DNA from: Sulfuricurvum sp.
GTDB taxonomy: Bacteria; Campylobacterota; Campylobacteria; Campylobacterales; Sulfurimonadaceae
Reading direction: 5' to 3'
Assembly (NCBI GenBank): GCA_028718525.1
Contig: JAQULP010000004.1
Coordinates: forward strand, 1-64,000
Length of the DNA stretch: 64,000 bases
The notes below the pieces were generated by a model. The model did not search any database. It saw only the letters and a program-made list of their open reading frames with translations, and was not told where the DNA came from. The translations under genes and the position numbers were made by a program. The first letter of the stretch is position 1, and each line of letters opens with the position of its first letter. This document shows, in pieces, positions 1 to 8,979 of this stretch.

Positions 1-1041
1 CTCGGCCGCTTGCCCGGTGGTCGGATCCTCCGTGAGGGATGACAGGGCGCTGTGTGCCGCGCTCTGAGCCAGATCGGTGGCCGAGGCTTGGGTCGAGGCC
101 AGGCGATGTGCCGCTTCGGCCGCGGAGGCTTCGGTGGAGGCTGCGGAGAGCGTCGACGCCGAGAGCTCTTCCGCCGCCGCGACGATGGCGTCGCTGGCGC
201 TCTCTAATGTGAGGGCAATCTCACTTGCATAACGGGCGGCATCCATTGCATTCGTAACGGCAGTTTGATCAATCAATCCGTCATTACCGGCAGCGATCGC
301 ATCATTATAAGCTTGCAATGCACTCTCAGCAGCATCCATAGCGGTTTGCGCAACGTGAAGCGCCATCTCTTTTGCCGCTTCAACCGCAGCGATATTTTCG
401 GCTGAATGATTATTTTCAAGGGCGGCTATAGCGTCATTCGCACTTGCTAACACAGTATTAACCGTATCCACGGCTGCGAGTGCAACGGCTGCATTCTCTT
501 CGTAAACATCCATTGCAGCTTTTGCAAGTGCTTGAGCGACTAAGCTATCCTCTTTTGAGGTAGCTGTAACAACGTCGTTTTCAACCATGGTTTGAGGCTC
601 TTCAGTGACAATCACTTCACTGATCGGGATCAGAGGTTCGGAGCTAACCAGATCGGTCTCTCTTATTACATCAGCTATGGTATTGATATTATTGACAGTC
701 TCTTCTTGAATGGACAAAGGAGCAGCCGTATCAAAATTTTCTAAATAAAAAAGCCCTTCATCGACACCGTTCAATAATTCGTTACTATCAATCGTCACAT
801 CTGTCGTTGCCACAGGAGTATCCGACGTGACGACATCGCTGAGGCGCGCTATCGCATTCCCTTCCAATTGCAATATGTCACCGTGACTGAGTGCAACTTC
901 AAGTTCTAATCCATTACGTCCCAAAATCGTATCGTCTTCATAAATAAGACTCCCGACAGCTAAGATTTTGATCGTACCGTCTGCCGATTGAACGACATAC
1001 TCACCGGACATTTTTGAAACTTCACCTACCACTTTTGACAT
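1..1041 (-). CDS. LapA/RTX-like giant adhesin, N-terminal retention module (partial, runs off window)
   Basis: Open reading frame from an ATG at 1041 with a strong AGGAGAG Shine-Dalgarno site, still open at base 1, so only the first 347 residues are seen. Residues 1-65 (starting MSKVVGEVSKMSGEYVVQSA) resemble the retention module of LapA-type adhesins, a plug that stays in the TolC-like pore and anchors the protein at the surface. A TAAP at about residues 105-108 vaguely resembles the di-alanine site cut by LapG proteases but is not an exact match. From about residue 160 the chain is Ala/Ser/Glu-rich and helical-looking, and the DNA becomes markedly GC-rich towards base 1, suggesting an expanded low-complexity stalk. 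It is the last visible gene of a type I secretion operon and is the obvious cargo. Adhesin identity rests on the module and the neighbours; the C-terminal secretion signal is outside the window. Confidence 0.8.
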   Translation of the reverse strand, partial: MSKVVGEVSKMSGEYVVQSADGTIKILAVGSLIYEDDTILGRNGLELEVALSHGDILQLEGNAIARLSDVVTSDTPVATTDVTIDSNELLNGVDEGLFYLENFDTAAPLSIQEETVNNINTIADVIRETDLVSSEPLIPISEVIVTEEPQTMVENDVVTATSKEDSLVAQALAKAAMDVYEENAAVALAAVDTVNTVLASANDAIAALENNHSAENIAAVEAAKEMALHVAQTAMDAAESALQAYNDAIAAGNDGLIDQTAVTNAMDAARYASEIALTLESASDAIVAAAEELSASTLSAASTEASAAEAAHRLASTQASATDLAQSAAHSALSSLTEDPTTGQAAE

Positions 1042-1071
1042 ATCGTCTCTCCTGAAACACTTCCAATAATA

Positions 1072-1087
1072 GGTGTATTATTACACC
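1072..1087. terminator. Hairpin between unknown gene and adhesin gene
   Basis: GGTGTA (1072-1077) and TACACC (1082-1087) form a 6-bp stem with a TTAT loop. On the plus strand it is followed by CTTTTT. On the minus strand, the direction of transcription, the tail is only the T/A mix TATTATT. It lies 31 bases before the adhesin start and could attenuate or stabilise the adhesin transcript. Its role is not proven by sequence. Confidence 0.35.
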
Positions 1088-1122
1088 CTTTTTGGACGGT
1101 GTCTATTGTCCGATCGGTCAGG

Positions 1123-1905
1123 TTAAATGATTTTTAAAAGAGAATGACGAAATTCTTTGAGTTCAAATACGACATGATAGTAGAGCAGATATTTATTTTT
1201 GAGTGTATTCCCTTGCAATGAAGGGTCAATGACATAGAGAATCCGATCAATTTCAGACAGTACCACAATATAATCAACCGTCTTATGCCGGAATTGAGCC
1301 AATTTAGCCAACGACAGCAAAAAAATAAAAATCATATAGAAATTTTCAACAATGCGTTCAATCATTTTATCCGCATCCATCTCTATACGTGTATTCAAAG
1401 CCTCAAACAGTGATTTTAATTCATCATAATAGTGACGGCTATTGTGCAATTCCGTTCTATTTTTCCACCGTTTCCAACGACTCTTTTCAATTTGTTTAAT
1501 GTGGAGGGAAAGACTTTTCAGCATGTCGTCCGCATACTGTTTTAGTTGAATCATCGTGATCAGATTTTTTTCGCTCAATTCGAAATAATTCTCTTCTCTC
1601 TCCGTCGCAGCGTCAATATAGTGAGAAATAAACCCATCGATACTGTGATACAAACCGTTCGCATCCAAACCGTCGACATCGACACGGCACATTGTTTTCA
1701 GAATAAATTTCAAATGCTCTTCGTCGGCATCTTCTAATTCCTCTTTACAGGTTGCTATAATGCCGTTAAATCCCCGAATCATCAGCTGGGTAATATTTTT
1801 TTCTTCTTCCTGCGCCGCCGTAAAGGTTTCGGGAATGTAGTTTTTGATGGTGTGGATTAAAAAATCGATTTGGCGCTGAATCAAATCCACTGCGGGTTTA
1901 GACAT
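1123..1905 (-). CDS. Hypothetical protein in the type I secretion operon
   Basis: 260-residue protein I do not recognise. The start (MSKPAVD) has an AAGGA site six bases upstream inside the end of the regulator gene, and the two genes overlap by 8 bases, so they are probably translationally coupled. It is rich in charged helical residues, with a hydrophobic stretch around residues 185-205 (FYMIFIFLLSLAKLAQF) that could be one membrane segment or a buried helix. No signal peptide is visible. It sits between the LuxR-type regulator and the adhesin it may serve, so a role in controlling or loading the adhesin is possible, but that is guilt by association only. Confidence 0.7.
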   Translation of the reverse strand: MSKPAVDLIQRQIDFLIHTIKNYIPETFTAAQEEEKNITQLMIRGFNGIIATCKEELEDADEEHLKFILKTMCRVDVDGLDANGLYHSIDGFISHYIDAATEREENYFELSEKNLITMIQLKQYADDMLKSLSLHIKQIEKSRWKRWKNRTELHNSRHYYDELKSLFEALNTRIEMDADKMIERIVENFYMIFIFLLSLAKLAQFRHKTVDYIVVLSEIDRILYVIDPSLQGNTLKNKYLLYYHVVFELKEFRHSLLKII

Positions 1906-2512
1906 CCGTCATCCTTTTGATCCTCAACGCTAACGCCACACGATTATGTACCTCAAGTTTTTGATAGCAGGCAAGCAGATGTGATTTGACGGTACGCTCC
2001 GTTATGTCGAGTATGGAAGCGATCTCTTTATTGGAAATCCCCTGTGCAACGTATCGTGCAATCTGCATCTCCCGCTCGCTTAATCCCAAATTCGTATGAA
2101 CCGTACGTCCGGACTCGGTAACCGCCAAATGGGCGATCATCTCTTGGACAACACCGGGATCAAACCACATTCCCCCGCTCAAAACGCTGTGAATGGCCTG
2201 ATTTAAATTGACCGGTGCCGTGTGGGTATTCAAATACCCTTTTACCCCTACTTTTAATAAATGCACCGCCTGATCAAAACGCGGAACCGGGCTCAGGGCA
2301 ATCGCAGACAGGGGGTATTCACGCAAGAGCGCCCCTAATGCTTCATAACCGAGGCTAAAAGAGGCCAGATCGATGATGAAAAAACTCTTCTCCGATCCAA
2401 ACCCCTCTATTTCCGGATCAAATCGGTACATCGTGTGCCCCAGTGCCGCTACTTTCCCGTTCAATGATTTATAGCTTATCTCCGAATCACCGAGAAAGAA
2501 TGCCTGCCCCAT
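1898..2512 (-). CDS. LuxR-family response regulator of the adhesin export operon
   Basis: 204 residues. The C-terminal 65 residues form a LuxR/NarL helix-turn-helix: LSEREMQIARYVAQGISNKE, then TERTVKSHL. The N-terminal 130 residues have the length and general pattern of a receiver domain but are divergent. The acidic pocket is poorly conserved; the Asp in FIIDLAS is the only plausible phosphorylation site and GVKGYL supplies the conserved Lys region. It may therefore be an atypical receiver that works without a kinase. The ATG directly follows the TAA of the HlyD gene. LuxR regulators of this kind occur next to LapA-type secretion operons and commonly control adhesin expression; the target here is inferred to be this operon. 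Confidence 0.85.
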   Translation of the reverse strand: MGQAFFLGDSEISYKSLNGKVAALGHTMYRFDPEIEGFGSEKSFFIIDLASFSLGYEALGALLREYPLSAIALSPVPRFDQAVHLLKVGVKGYLNTHTAPVNLNQAIHSVLSGGMWFDPGVVQEMIAHLAVTESGRTVHTNLGLSEREMQIARYVAQGISNKEIASILDITERTVKSHLLACYQKLEVHNRVALALRIKRMTDV

Positions 2513-3856
2513 TTATTTCTCCGTCAGCGCATTTTGGCGTGCTTTGATAATCGGCTTCATCAAATACTGCAAAATGGTCTTTTTCCCGGTCACGATATCA
2601 ACGCTTGCCGTCATCCCCGGAATAATCTTCACGCTTGCCAGCCGTGTACCGACCAGATTTTTTTGATCAATTTTGATCTTGACGATATAGTAGCTCTCCT
2701 GTTTTTGCTGATCGACAATCGTATCCGAACTGATCTGATACACCTCCCCTTCCATACCACCGTATATGGAGAAATCATACGCACTGAATTTAACAATGGC
2801 TTTTTGATCCGGATGGATAAAGGCAATATCGGACGGCTTGATTTTCGTTTCGATCAGCAGAGTGTCTTCACTGGGAACCATCTCGACAATATCCATTCCC
2901 GGACGGATAACACCGCCGACGGTATTGACGAACAGTTGTTTGACGATACCGTTAACCGGTGCGGTAATTTGTGCGCGGGAGACCTGATCTGCAAGCGGCG
3001 TTGAACCGGCACGGAGCCTCTCGCTCTCCGCCACAGCTGCACTCAGCTCTTGTTTCGCTTTGGTTTGGTAGTCGATCTTTTCCTGTACCATTTTGTCCTT
3101 CAGCTCAACGATGGCGTACCGAAGTCGCGGCAGAGCATTTTTGGCCTCTTCCAACTGACGCTCAATCTCATTATGTTCACGCTGAAGTTTTAAAAAATCG
3201 ACTTGCCCCTCTACCCCTTTTTCCAGTAAAGATTTAGAAATTTTCTCCTCTTTTTGGATCAGAGCACGATTTTGTTCCAAAAGTTCCATTTTAGATTTGG
3301 CATCTTCGTATTCGCTGATTTTTTGATTTACCTGTTCGTTCAAAATCTTGATTTTATTGATTAATTGGCTTTTATTCCCCATAAACGTCGCTTCTTCATG
3401 CGGAATAAACTCCCCTAAGGCCCCTCTTTCATTTTCAGGGACACTCAAGTTACCCATGTTCGCTTCGGCTGTGAGACGATAAATTTTTGCTTTGAGTTCA
3501 TTGTATTTAATCTGGTTTGTTTCGTATTCACTGACCGGTTTTAAATCGCTGATGCTCAGCAATAACGACCCTTTTGCAACATAGTCGCCTTCATGAACGC
3601 GGATCTCTTTAACGATCCCCCCCTCCAGGTTCTGAATGACCTGAATATGGCTCGAAGGGATGACTTTTCCGTCTCCTTTGGTAATTTCATCGATTTCGGC
3701 AAGCCCCATCCATACAATACAGCCGAAAACCAGCGTTGCCATCGACCACACAAAGACTTTTGACCCCTGTGTCGCCGTTTTTTTGACGGCTGTGTTAAAA
3801 CTTGACATATAGTCGAGATCTGCGACATCGGTAAATAAACGTAATCGATATCTCAT
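2513..3856 (-). CDS. HlyD/LapC-like membrane fusion protein of type I secretion
   Basis: 447 residues. A cytoplasmic N-terminus of about 35 residues is followed by one membrane segment (about 36-54). A lipoyl-like half follows (IQNLEGGIVKEIRVHEGDYV), then a long coiled-coil (about 130-285) and the second lipoyl half plus beta-barrel (APVNGIVKQLFVN, then SAYDFSIYGGMEGEV near the C-terminus). This is the periplasmic adaptor that links the inner-membrane ABC exporter to the outer-membrane TolC-like channel. Its ATG overlaps the TGA of the ABC gene (ATGA), a tight coupling typical of subunits made in fixed ratio. Length and order match LapC of LapBCE systems. Confidence 0.93.
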   Translation of the reverse strand: MRYRLRLFTDVADLDYMSSFNTAVKKTATQGSKVFVWSMATLVFGCIVWMGLAEIDEITKGDGKVIPSSHIQVIQNLEGGIVKEIRVHEGDYVAKGSLLLSISDLKPVSEYETNQIKYNELKAKIYRLTAEANMGNLSVPENERGALGEFIPHEEATFMGNKSQLINKIKILNEQVNQKISEYEDAKSKMELLEQNRALIQKEEKISKSLLEKGVEGQVDFLKLQREHNEIERQLEEAKNALPRLRYAIVELKDKMVQEKIDYQTKAKQELSAAVAESERLRAGSTPLADQVSRAQITAPVNGIVKQLFVNTVGGVIRPGMDIVEMVPSEDTLLIETKIKPSDIAFIHPDQKAIVKFSAYDFSIYGGMEGEVYQISSDTIVDQQKQESYYIVKIKIDQKNLVGTRLASVKIIPGMTASVDIVTGKKTILQYLMKPIIKARQNALTEK

Positions 3857-6000
3857 GCTTTCCCCTTGGAAAGTTTATCCATAATATCATTTTTAGAACC
3901 GTCTGCAACGATTTTCCCCTCTTCTACCACAATCAGGCGGTCAACCAGATCGAGCAGGGAGGATTTATGGGTAATCAGAATCACGGTTTTGTCTTCAAAC
4001 GCTTCCGTGAGGTTTTTCTTGATTTTATCCTCAGTCATGCTGTCCATCATATTGGTCGGTTCATCCAGAATCATGATCGGAGCATCCGATATGATGGCGC
4101 GGGCTATGGCGATACTTTGACGTTGCCCGCCCGAAACCCCTTCTCCCCTTTCACCGACGTTCATATCAAAACCTCTCGGATGACGGTTGACGAAATCTTC
4201 CACTCCGCTGATTCGTGCCGCCTTGAAAATCATCCTCTCATCGGCCGAGGGTTCCCTAAATATGAGGTTGTCCCTTACCGTCCCTTTCATCAACGTAATA
4301 TCCTGAGGCACATATCCGATGTGTTGGCGCAAATCGACAGGATCAATCTGATTAATATCGACTCCATCCACTAAAATTGCCCCTTCATTAACACTGTAAA
4401 GACCCAAAATAAGCTTTTCGATCGTCGTTTTTCCGGAACCTATCCGACCGACAATGCCCACTTTTTCCCCTTCACGTACGGAAAAATTAACGTTTTGAAG
4501 CGAATATTTATCTTCCCCGGGATATTTAAACGAAACGTTCTTAAACTCAATATTTCCCCGCAGGGCCGTCCGTTTTAAAAACTCCGTACCGTTAGGGTGT
4601 TCGCAGGGCATCTCCATGATGCCGTTCAACGTTTCGTAAGAACTTTTAACGTTTTCATAATTGGTGAGGAGCGATGCAACCTGACCCAACGGGGACATCG
4701 CACGCGAAGAGAGCATGACGGCAGCTATCAAAGCCCCCATGGTCATCGTTTTGTCCTGAATCATATAGACCCCGGCAATAATGATCAAAACCGTGGTTAG
4801 CTGAATTAGAAAATTGGTTACGGTAGGGATGGAAGCCGTAAGAAGTTTCGATTTGAGCCCCACATCGGCGATATGTCCGTTGGCCTCCTCCCACTCCCAT
4901 TGGGCATGTCCGTTCGCTCCCATCGTTTTAATGGTCTCCAGATTCATCAAACTCTCAATCAATACGCTGTTTTTATTGGATGAGGCTTTGGAGGTTTGTT
5001 CAATACTCTTTTTGAGCGGAGCTTTGAGAATCAGCGTGTACAAGACAATCAATAACCCCATGATAATCGGTATAGCGACTATCGCCCCGGCCAGCAGCCA
5101 AACGACAAACAAAAAGATGACCAAAAAAGGGAGATCGATCAAGACCGCCAAAGTCGACGCAGAGATAAATCCCCGGACGGCATCAAACTCACGCAAATTA
5201 TTGGCAAACGATCCGATCGATTTCGGACGCGCCTGCATCCGGATATCGAGTACTTTTTCAAACAATATGGATGAGATAATGACGTCACTTTTTTTGGCGG
5301 CCAACTCCATATGGTAACTACGGGTAAATTTCATAATCATATCGAGTATATACACGAGAACGATCCCGCTGGCCAGTACCCACATAGTCTCTAAAGCGTT
5401 ATTCGGGATGACACGGTCATAAACGTTCATCGTAAAAAGAGGGCTGACGATAAGGGCAATATTGATAATAAGCGATGCGAGGAGCACATCCCGGTAAATA
5501 TAGCGGGACATCCACATGGTCCCCCAGAACCAATGCCCGGTCGTATGTTCATTTTTCTTTTTCTCGATCCCCTCGACCACATACTCTTTCTTGAGGTAAA
5601 ACGCATACCCGATATACTCTTTTTCCAGTTCGTCCAGACTGACCCAGGCTTCAGCCCCTTCGAGCTCGGGAAGAATAATTTTTGCCCTTGTCTGATCTTC
5701 GCTGAACCGTTCTAAAATACACGCACCCTTCCCCCCTAAAACCAAAATAGCCGGAAGGACCAGCGGGGAGATCTCGATAAGCTCTTTTTTAACGATGCGC
5801 GAACTGAGGCCCGCTTTACGGGCGGCACGGGAAAAAAGGCCTTTGGAACTGTTCGGTGAAAAGAGTTCGGGAGATTTTTGTCCATGCTGCAACGGCAGTC
5901 CGGCCACCAGCGACTCCGCACTGTGAGGGACATGATAGAGTTTGGTATAAAGGACCAAACACCCTAAGAGCGGATCAATCTCATTATTTTCTGACATCAT
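3853..6000 (-). CDS. LapB-like type I secretion ABC exporter with C39-like domain
   Basis: About 715 residues if started at the ATG at 6000, which has AAGGA five bases upstream; a further upstream ATG at 6021 is less likely. Residues 1-130 are a C39-peptidase-like domain that lacks the catalytic Cys of true bacteriocin peptidases (opening DPLLGCLVLYTKLY), so it probably docks substrate rather than cutting it. A six-helix membrane domain follows (about 155-430). The C-terminal ATPase has Walker A GRIGSGKT, signature VSGGQRQ and Walker B IMILDEPT. It powers export of the adhesin across both membranes together with HlyD and TolC. The gene overlaps the TolC gene by 17 bases. Confidence 0.93.
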   Translation of the reverse strand: MMSENNEIDPLLGCLVLYTKLYHVPHSAESLVAGLPLQHGQKSPELFSPNSSKGLFSRAARKAGLSSRIVKKELIEISPLVLPAILVLGGKGACILERFSEDQTRAKIILPELEGAEAWVSLDELEKEYIGYAFYLKKEYVVEGIEKKKNEHTTGHWFWGTMWMSRYIYRDVLLASLIINIALIVSPLFTMNVYDRVIPNNALETMWVLASGIVLVYILDMIMKFTRSYHMELAAKKSDVIISSILFEKVLDIRMQARPKSIGSFANNLREFDAVRGFISASTLAVLIDLPFLVIFLFVVWLLAGAIVAIPIIMGLLIVLYTLILKAPLKKSIEQTSKASSNKNSVLIESLMNLETIKTMGANGHAQWEWEEANGHIADVGLKSKLLTASIPTVTNFLIQLTTVLIIIAGVYMIQDKTMTMGALIAAVMLSSRAMSPLGQVASLLTNYENVKSSYETLNGIMEMPCEHPNGTEFLKRTALRGNIEFKNVSFKYPGEDKYSLQNVNFSVREGEKVGIVGRIGSGKTTIEKLILGLYSVNEGAILVDGVDINQIDPVDLRQHIGYVPQDITLMKGTVRDNLIFREPSADERMIFKAARISGVEDFVNRHPRGFDMNVGERGEGVSGGQRQSIAIARAIISDAPIMILDEPTNMMDSMTEDKIKKNLTEAFEDKTVILITHKSSLLDLVDRLIVVEEGKIVADGSKNDIMDKLSKGKA

Positions 6001-8428
6001 CAAATTCCTTAGCATGGTCATTACGGGATTTAGTGACTAAAGAGGGAGGTGCTTTCAACATCGGTTTTCCCCCTATAGTTTCATTACGGATAACGATTCC
6101 CAACTCCCGTAACCGTTCATCAAGCGATTTAATGCTCTCAGGAATTTTCGGCACCTCATCCGGTATATTCTTCGTATCGGTGTGACGGCTATCTTCTGCG
6201 GCACGTGTAGGGTCGATTTCAGGGATAGTGTGTAAAGGGGTACGGATCTGCTCACGGGGATAATAGGATTCGGCGATGAGGCGAGACGCTTCGCCGTTAC
6301 CCGCGAGGGAGAGTTTTTCGACTCTCTCTCGGACACTCTCAAACGCCCCTTCACGTTGCAGCCGTTTCGCGTTTGAAAGCACTTGAATGCACTCTTGACC
6401 GCAAGAAAGGTTCTCTCTATCTTTAGACGGTTCACTTTTCTCGGTTTTGGCAGACTCTGCCGCTTTCTGTTCCCAATATTCGGCTCGTCGGTGATCATGT
6501 TTTTTTCGATAGCGCTGCGCTACGATCGGATAAGCCGGTTCATACCCGTTCCGGGCTGCTTGCCGATACCAAATAGCCCCCTTATGTCTGTTTTTGGGGA
6601 TACCGGTTCCGCTTGCATACATCTGCCCCAGTGCAAACTGCGCCTTTACGTGACCGGAACGGGCCATCTTCAGCAAAAGGCGATACCCTTTTTTCTTGGA
6701 TTGCCCTGACCGATCGGAACGCGTATAGGCCATAGCTTCATCGTATTGAGAATCGTTTCTATCCACCACCCTCAATGTTTCCATAGACGCTTTTTTCCAA
6801 TATTCCCCTTGGATACGATCTTGTGCCACACCGATTCCGAGGGAATACATCTGCGATAATACTTCCATGCTCTGCAAATCGCCCTGATTGGCCCCTTTGG
6901 CGTACCACTCAAATGCCAAGCGGGCATTATCGGTTACCGCCGAATCCTCAGAAGGGGCCTTTACCCCTTTGGGAGAGAGCGATGGGGGGGTATCGAGAAA
7001 ACGGTATTCCTGCGGCTTAGGGACGATAGAGCAACCGTTGATACCGAAATTCGCATTGGCTGTGTTTTGACAGATGACGCTTTGATGCTCTTTTTCAACC
7101 TCATCCTCTTCCAAGGTATAGCGATTGGTCTGACGGGCGAACTCACCGTTGAGTGAAATATCCAAATACTTCAATAACGAACCTTTTGCATTTAAAACCC
7201 TAAATTCGGCCAAAAGCAAATCATACTCGTTTTGTACCCATTTATGACGTGCGCTGTTGTATTCGCTTTCGGCATTCAGAAGATCGATCAGACTGCGCCG
7301 TCCCAGATTAAACTCGTCATAATAGAAACTGACTTTTTGGGCATTGGTATCTTTATAAAGGGCTAAAAATGGGGATTGACGATTCATCGAATAGTAGGCA
7401 TTGTACGCCAACCCCATTTTTTCCATAACCGTACGTTGGAGCGCATACAACGATTCAATCGACTTTTCTGTTTCCGTCACACTTTTCATCATCTGTACCG
7501 AATCGTTCCCCCCGTTGTACAGATTCCAGCTTAACGTCAAAAGGGCGGAGGTGGATTCGGTCGTACCCGATAATCCGCTTGCATTTTGTGCCGTTCGCGC
7601 ATTAAGGGTAGCATCCAGTTTGGGATAATATTTCCCCTGATCCTGACGTATCAGCGCCTTGGTCGCTTCGAGCTCATAGCGCCCTACCATCAGGGAGGGG
7701 TTATACTGAAGCGCCTGGGTCAACGCCTCTTCAAGTTTTTTCGGAATTCCCGAAACCCTCTCCGGGCGTGTTAGATTTTGCCCCTCTTCATATCTCCCCG
7801 CCAGTTTATGAAAATTGCTGAGAGCATCGTGATACGCATTATCCTGAACAAGCAGATTCGAATACGCTAATGAAAGTTTCGAGGTTACTTCCGCATAATC
7901 CGATCCTCTTGCAGCACCGGCTTCTAGTTTCGTTGTGATATCGTTGTAAAACTTTTCATGGGATTTCACATTATCCAGCTCGATTTCCAGCCGTTCATAC
8001 GCTTTTAACGTATCCAGATAGGCTTTTGTCGTCGTCAGGGCAATCTCGTTTGCCTGTTCCATCAATGCGTATTGACGCGCTTTGATTTTATTTTCTTTTT
8101 GGGTAATTTCATTATCGGTGGCAAAACCGGCAAAAAGATTTTGCTTTAACGATGCAGAGGTGTTGAGTGTGTTGTAGCGGTTGTTTTGGGTTGCCGTCAA
8201 TTGTCGGGTTGTCGTCTCTCTGCCTACGCTCGCTTCGACATCAATTTTCGGATAATAACCGGAGCGTGCCAGCTTTAAATCTTCCCGCGCGGCTGCCAGC
8301 TCTTTTCGCTTCATCATAATATCCGGGTTGGTTTCAACCGCTTCGTACACAATCGTACGCAAATCGATTGCGGAAACGGAATGCACCCATATACAGATAA
8401 TGGCGATGTTTACAACTATCCGGCGCAT
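5984..8428 (-). CDS. TolC-family outer-membrane channel fused to C-terminal Sel1 repeats
   Basis: 814 residues, nearly twice the usual TolC/LapE length. A signal peptide (about residues 1-21, ending VSA) precedes a TolC domain (about 22-430) with two repeats of the coiled-coil barrel, for example YEAVETNPDIMMKRKELAAA and ALQYNPSLMVGRYELEATKA. A linker leads to at least three Sel1-like helical repeats (about 499-660), such as AQFALGQMYASGTGIPKNRH. A charged tail of about 150 residues ends the protein. It forms the outer-membrane exit duct for the adhesin. Sel1 repeats are protein-interaction scaffolds and would lie in the periplasm or form an anchor. First gene of the six-gene operon, so it is driven by the promoter at 8511-8540. 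Confidence 0.88.
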   Translation of the reverse strand: MRRIVVNIAIICIWVHSVSAIDLRTIVYEAVETNPDIMMKRKELAAAREDLKLARSGYYPKIDVEASVGRETTTRQLTATQNNRYNTLNTSASLKQNLFAGFATDNEITQKENKIKARQYALMEQANEIALTTTKAYLDTLKAYERLEIELDNVKSHEKFYNDITTKLEAGAARGSDYAEVTSKLSLAYSNLLVQDNAYHDALSNFHKLAGRYEEGQNLTRPERVSGIPKKLEEALTQALQYNPSLMVGRYELEATKALIRQDQGKYYPKLDATLNARTAQNASGLSGTTESTSALLTLSWNLYNGGNDSVQMMKSVTETEKSIESLYALQRTVMEKMGLAYNAYYSMNRQSPFLALYKDTNAQKVSFYYDEFNLGRRSLIDLLNAESEYNSARHKWVQNEYDLLLAEFRVLNAKGSLLKYLDISLNGEFARQTNRYTLEEDEVEKEHQSVICQNTANANFGINGCSIVPKPQEYRFLDTPPSLSPKGVKAPSEDSAVTDNARLAFEWYAKGANQGDLQSMEVLSQMYSLGIGVAQDRIQGEYWKKASMETLRVVDRNDSQYDEAMAYTRSDRSGQSKKKGYRLLLKMARSGHVKAQFALGQMYASGTGIPKNRHKGAIWYRQAARNGYEPAYPIVAQRYRKKHDHRRAEYWEQKAAESAKTEKSEPSKDRENLSCGQECIQVLSNAKRLQREGAFESVRERVEKLSLAGNGEASRLIAESYYPREQIRTPLHTIPEIDPTRAAEDSRHTDTKNIPDEVPKIPESIKSLDERLRELGIVIRNETIGGKPMLKAPPSLVTKSRNDHAKEFDDVRK

Positions 8429-8510
8429 TATCCGTCACCCTTTATTTCGTGGTACTTTTATAAATAACAGTTTTCTTACTTTCATCTCGGCAAAGTTTTT
8501 ATTTGATTAA

Positions 8511-8540
8511 ATTATAAAGTACTTGAATTCTATCATACAA
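8511..8540 (-). promoter_or_regulatory. Candidate sigma-70 promoter of the secretion operon
   Basis: On the minus strand TTGTAT (8535-8540) is followed after 18 bases by a perfect TATAAT (8511-8516), about 83 bases before the TolC start. It is the best promoter-like pair in front of the operon. The displaced 3' end of mutS7 lies immediately upstream. Confidence 0.5.
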
Positions 8541-8566
8541 TTCTAAGAAATAGATGAAAGCTTTGT

Positions 8567-8696
8567 TTAATTTTTAACCTCTTTCACCTCGAAATAGCTT
8601 AACCTCAGCCCCTCTTCACTCATCACAAATCCGTGAACGGCAATTTTCCCCTCATGCACGAGCCTGTGGTGCTTCGAGCAAAGCGGGATCAGATTG
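8567..8696 (-). pseudogene. 3' fragment A of a mutS7-HNH gene (probably the native, displaced end)
   Basis: Minus-strand reading gives about 42 codons matching the C-terminus of the intact MutS7 protein, including [17 protein letters not shown] and [12 protein letters not shown], then a different tail (FEVKEVKN) and a TAA at 8567-8569. Homology stops abruptly after base 8696, and the next bases belong to a repeat also seen at 10662 and 17965. Bases 8655-8696 are identical to 10509-10550 in fragment B. The gene body upstream is missing, so this is not a working gene. It fits the displaced chromosomal end left when an island enters the 3' end of a gene. Confidence 0.88.
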
Positions 8697-8731
8697 CATC
8701 AAAATCAATATTTAGCAGTGATTTTGGCACT
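8693..8731. repeat. Island-end repeat next to mutS7 fragment A
   Basis: Bases 8693-8709 (ATTGCATCAAAATCAAT) recur exactly at 10662-10678. Bases 8714-8731 (AGCAGTGATTTTGGCACT) recur with one mismatch at 17991-18008. The repeat starts exactly where the mutS7 homology ends, so it marks the left end of the inferred first island. Confidence 0.7.
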
Positions 8732-8807
8732 ACATTTAAACACATATCGCACTATCAGAAGGGGAGAATTTTGGAATGACCCCGTTTTTGTAGACTGAGT
8801 CAAGGTA

Positions 8808-8848
8808 GTTCAAAAACAAGCTAATTTTTGGCGTAGTATTTTTTGAAC
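8808..8848. repeat. Inverted repeat in the gap before the globin gene
   Basis: GTTCAAAAA (8808-8816) is mirrored by TTTTTGAAC (8840-8848) with a 23-base loop. The rest of 8732-8979 shows no open frame I trust. The repeat could be a remnant insertion-sequence end or a weak transcription stop. Confidence 0.35.
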
Positions 8849-8903
8849 CGACTAGCTTTAATAATTACGGACATCCCTGCTATATGCACAGTATGATTAA
8901 ATA

Positions 8904-8917
8904 TTAATCATGATCAT
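8904..8917 (+). promoter_or_regulatory. Possible Crp/Fnr-type box upstream of globin
   Basis: TTAAT-CATG-ATCAT at 8904-8917 matches the TTGAT-N4-ATCAA pattern in most positions and lies 63 bases before the globin start. In Campylobacter the related single-domain globin is controlled by a Crp/Fnr-family nitrosative-stress regulator (NssR). Binding here is only suggested by the half-sites. Confidence 0.35.
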
Positions 8918-8979
8918 AAGTATATTTATAACAATTTAACCTATCATTTTGTACCCAACTAATTTCAAAAGGATATCCT

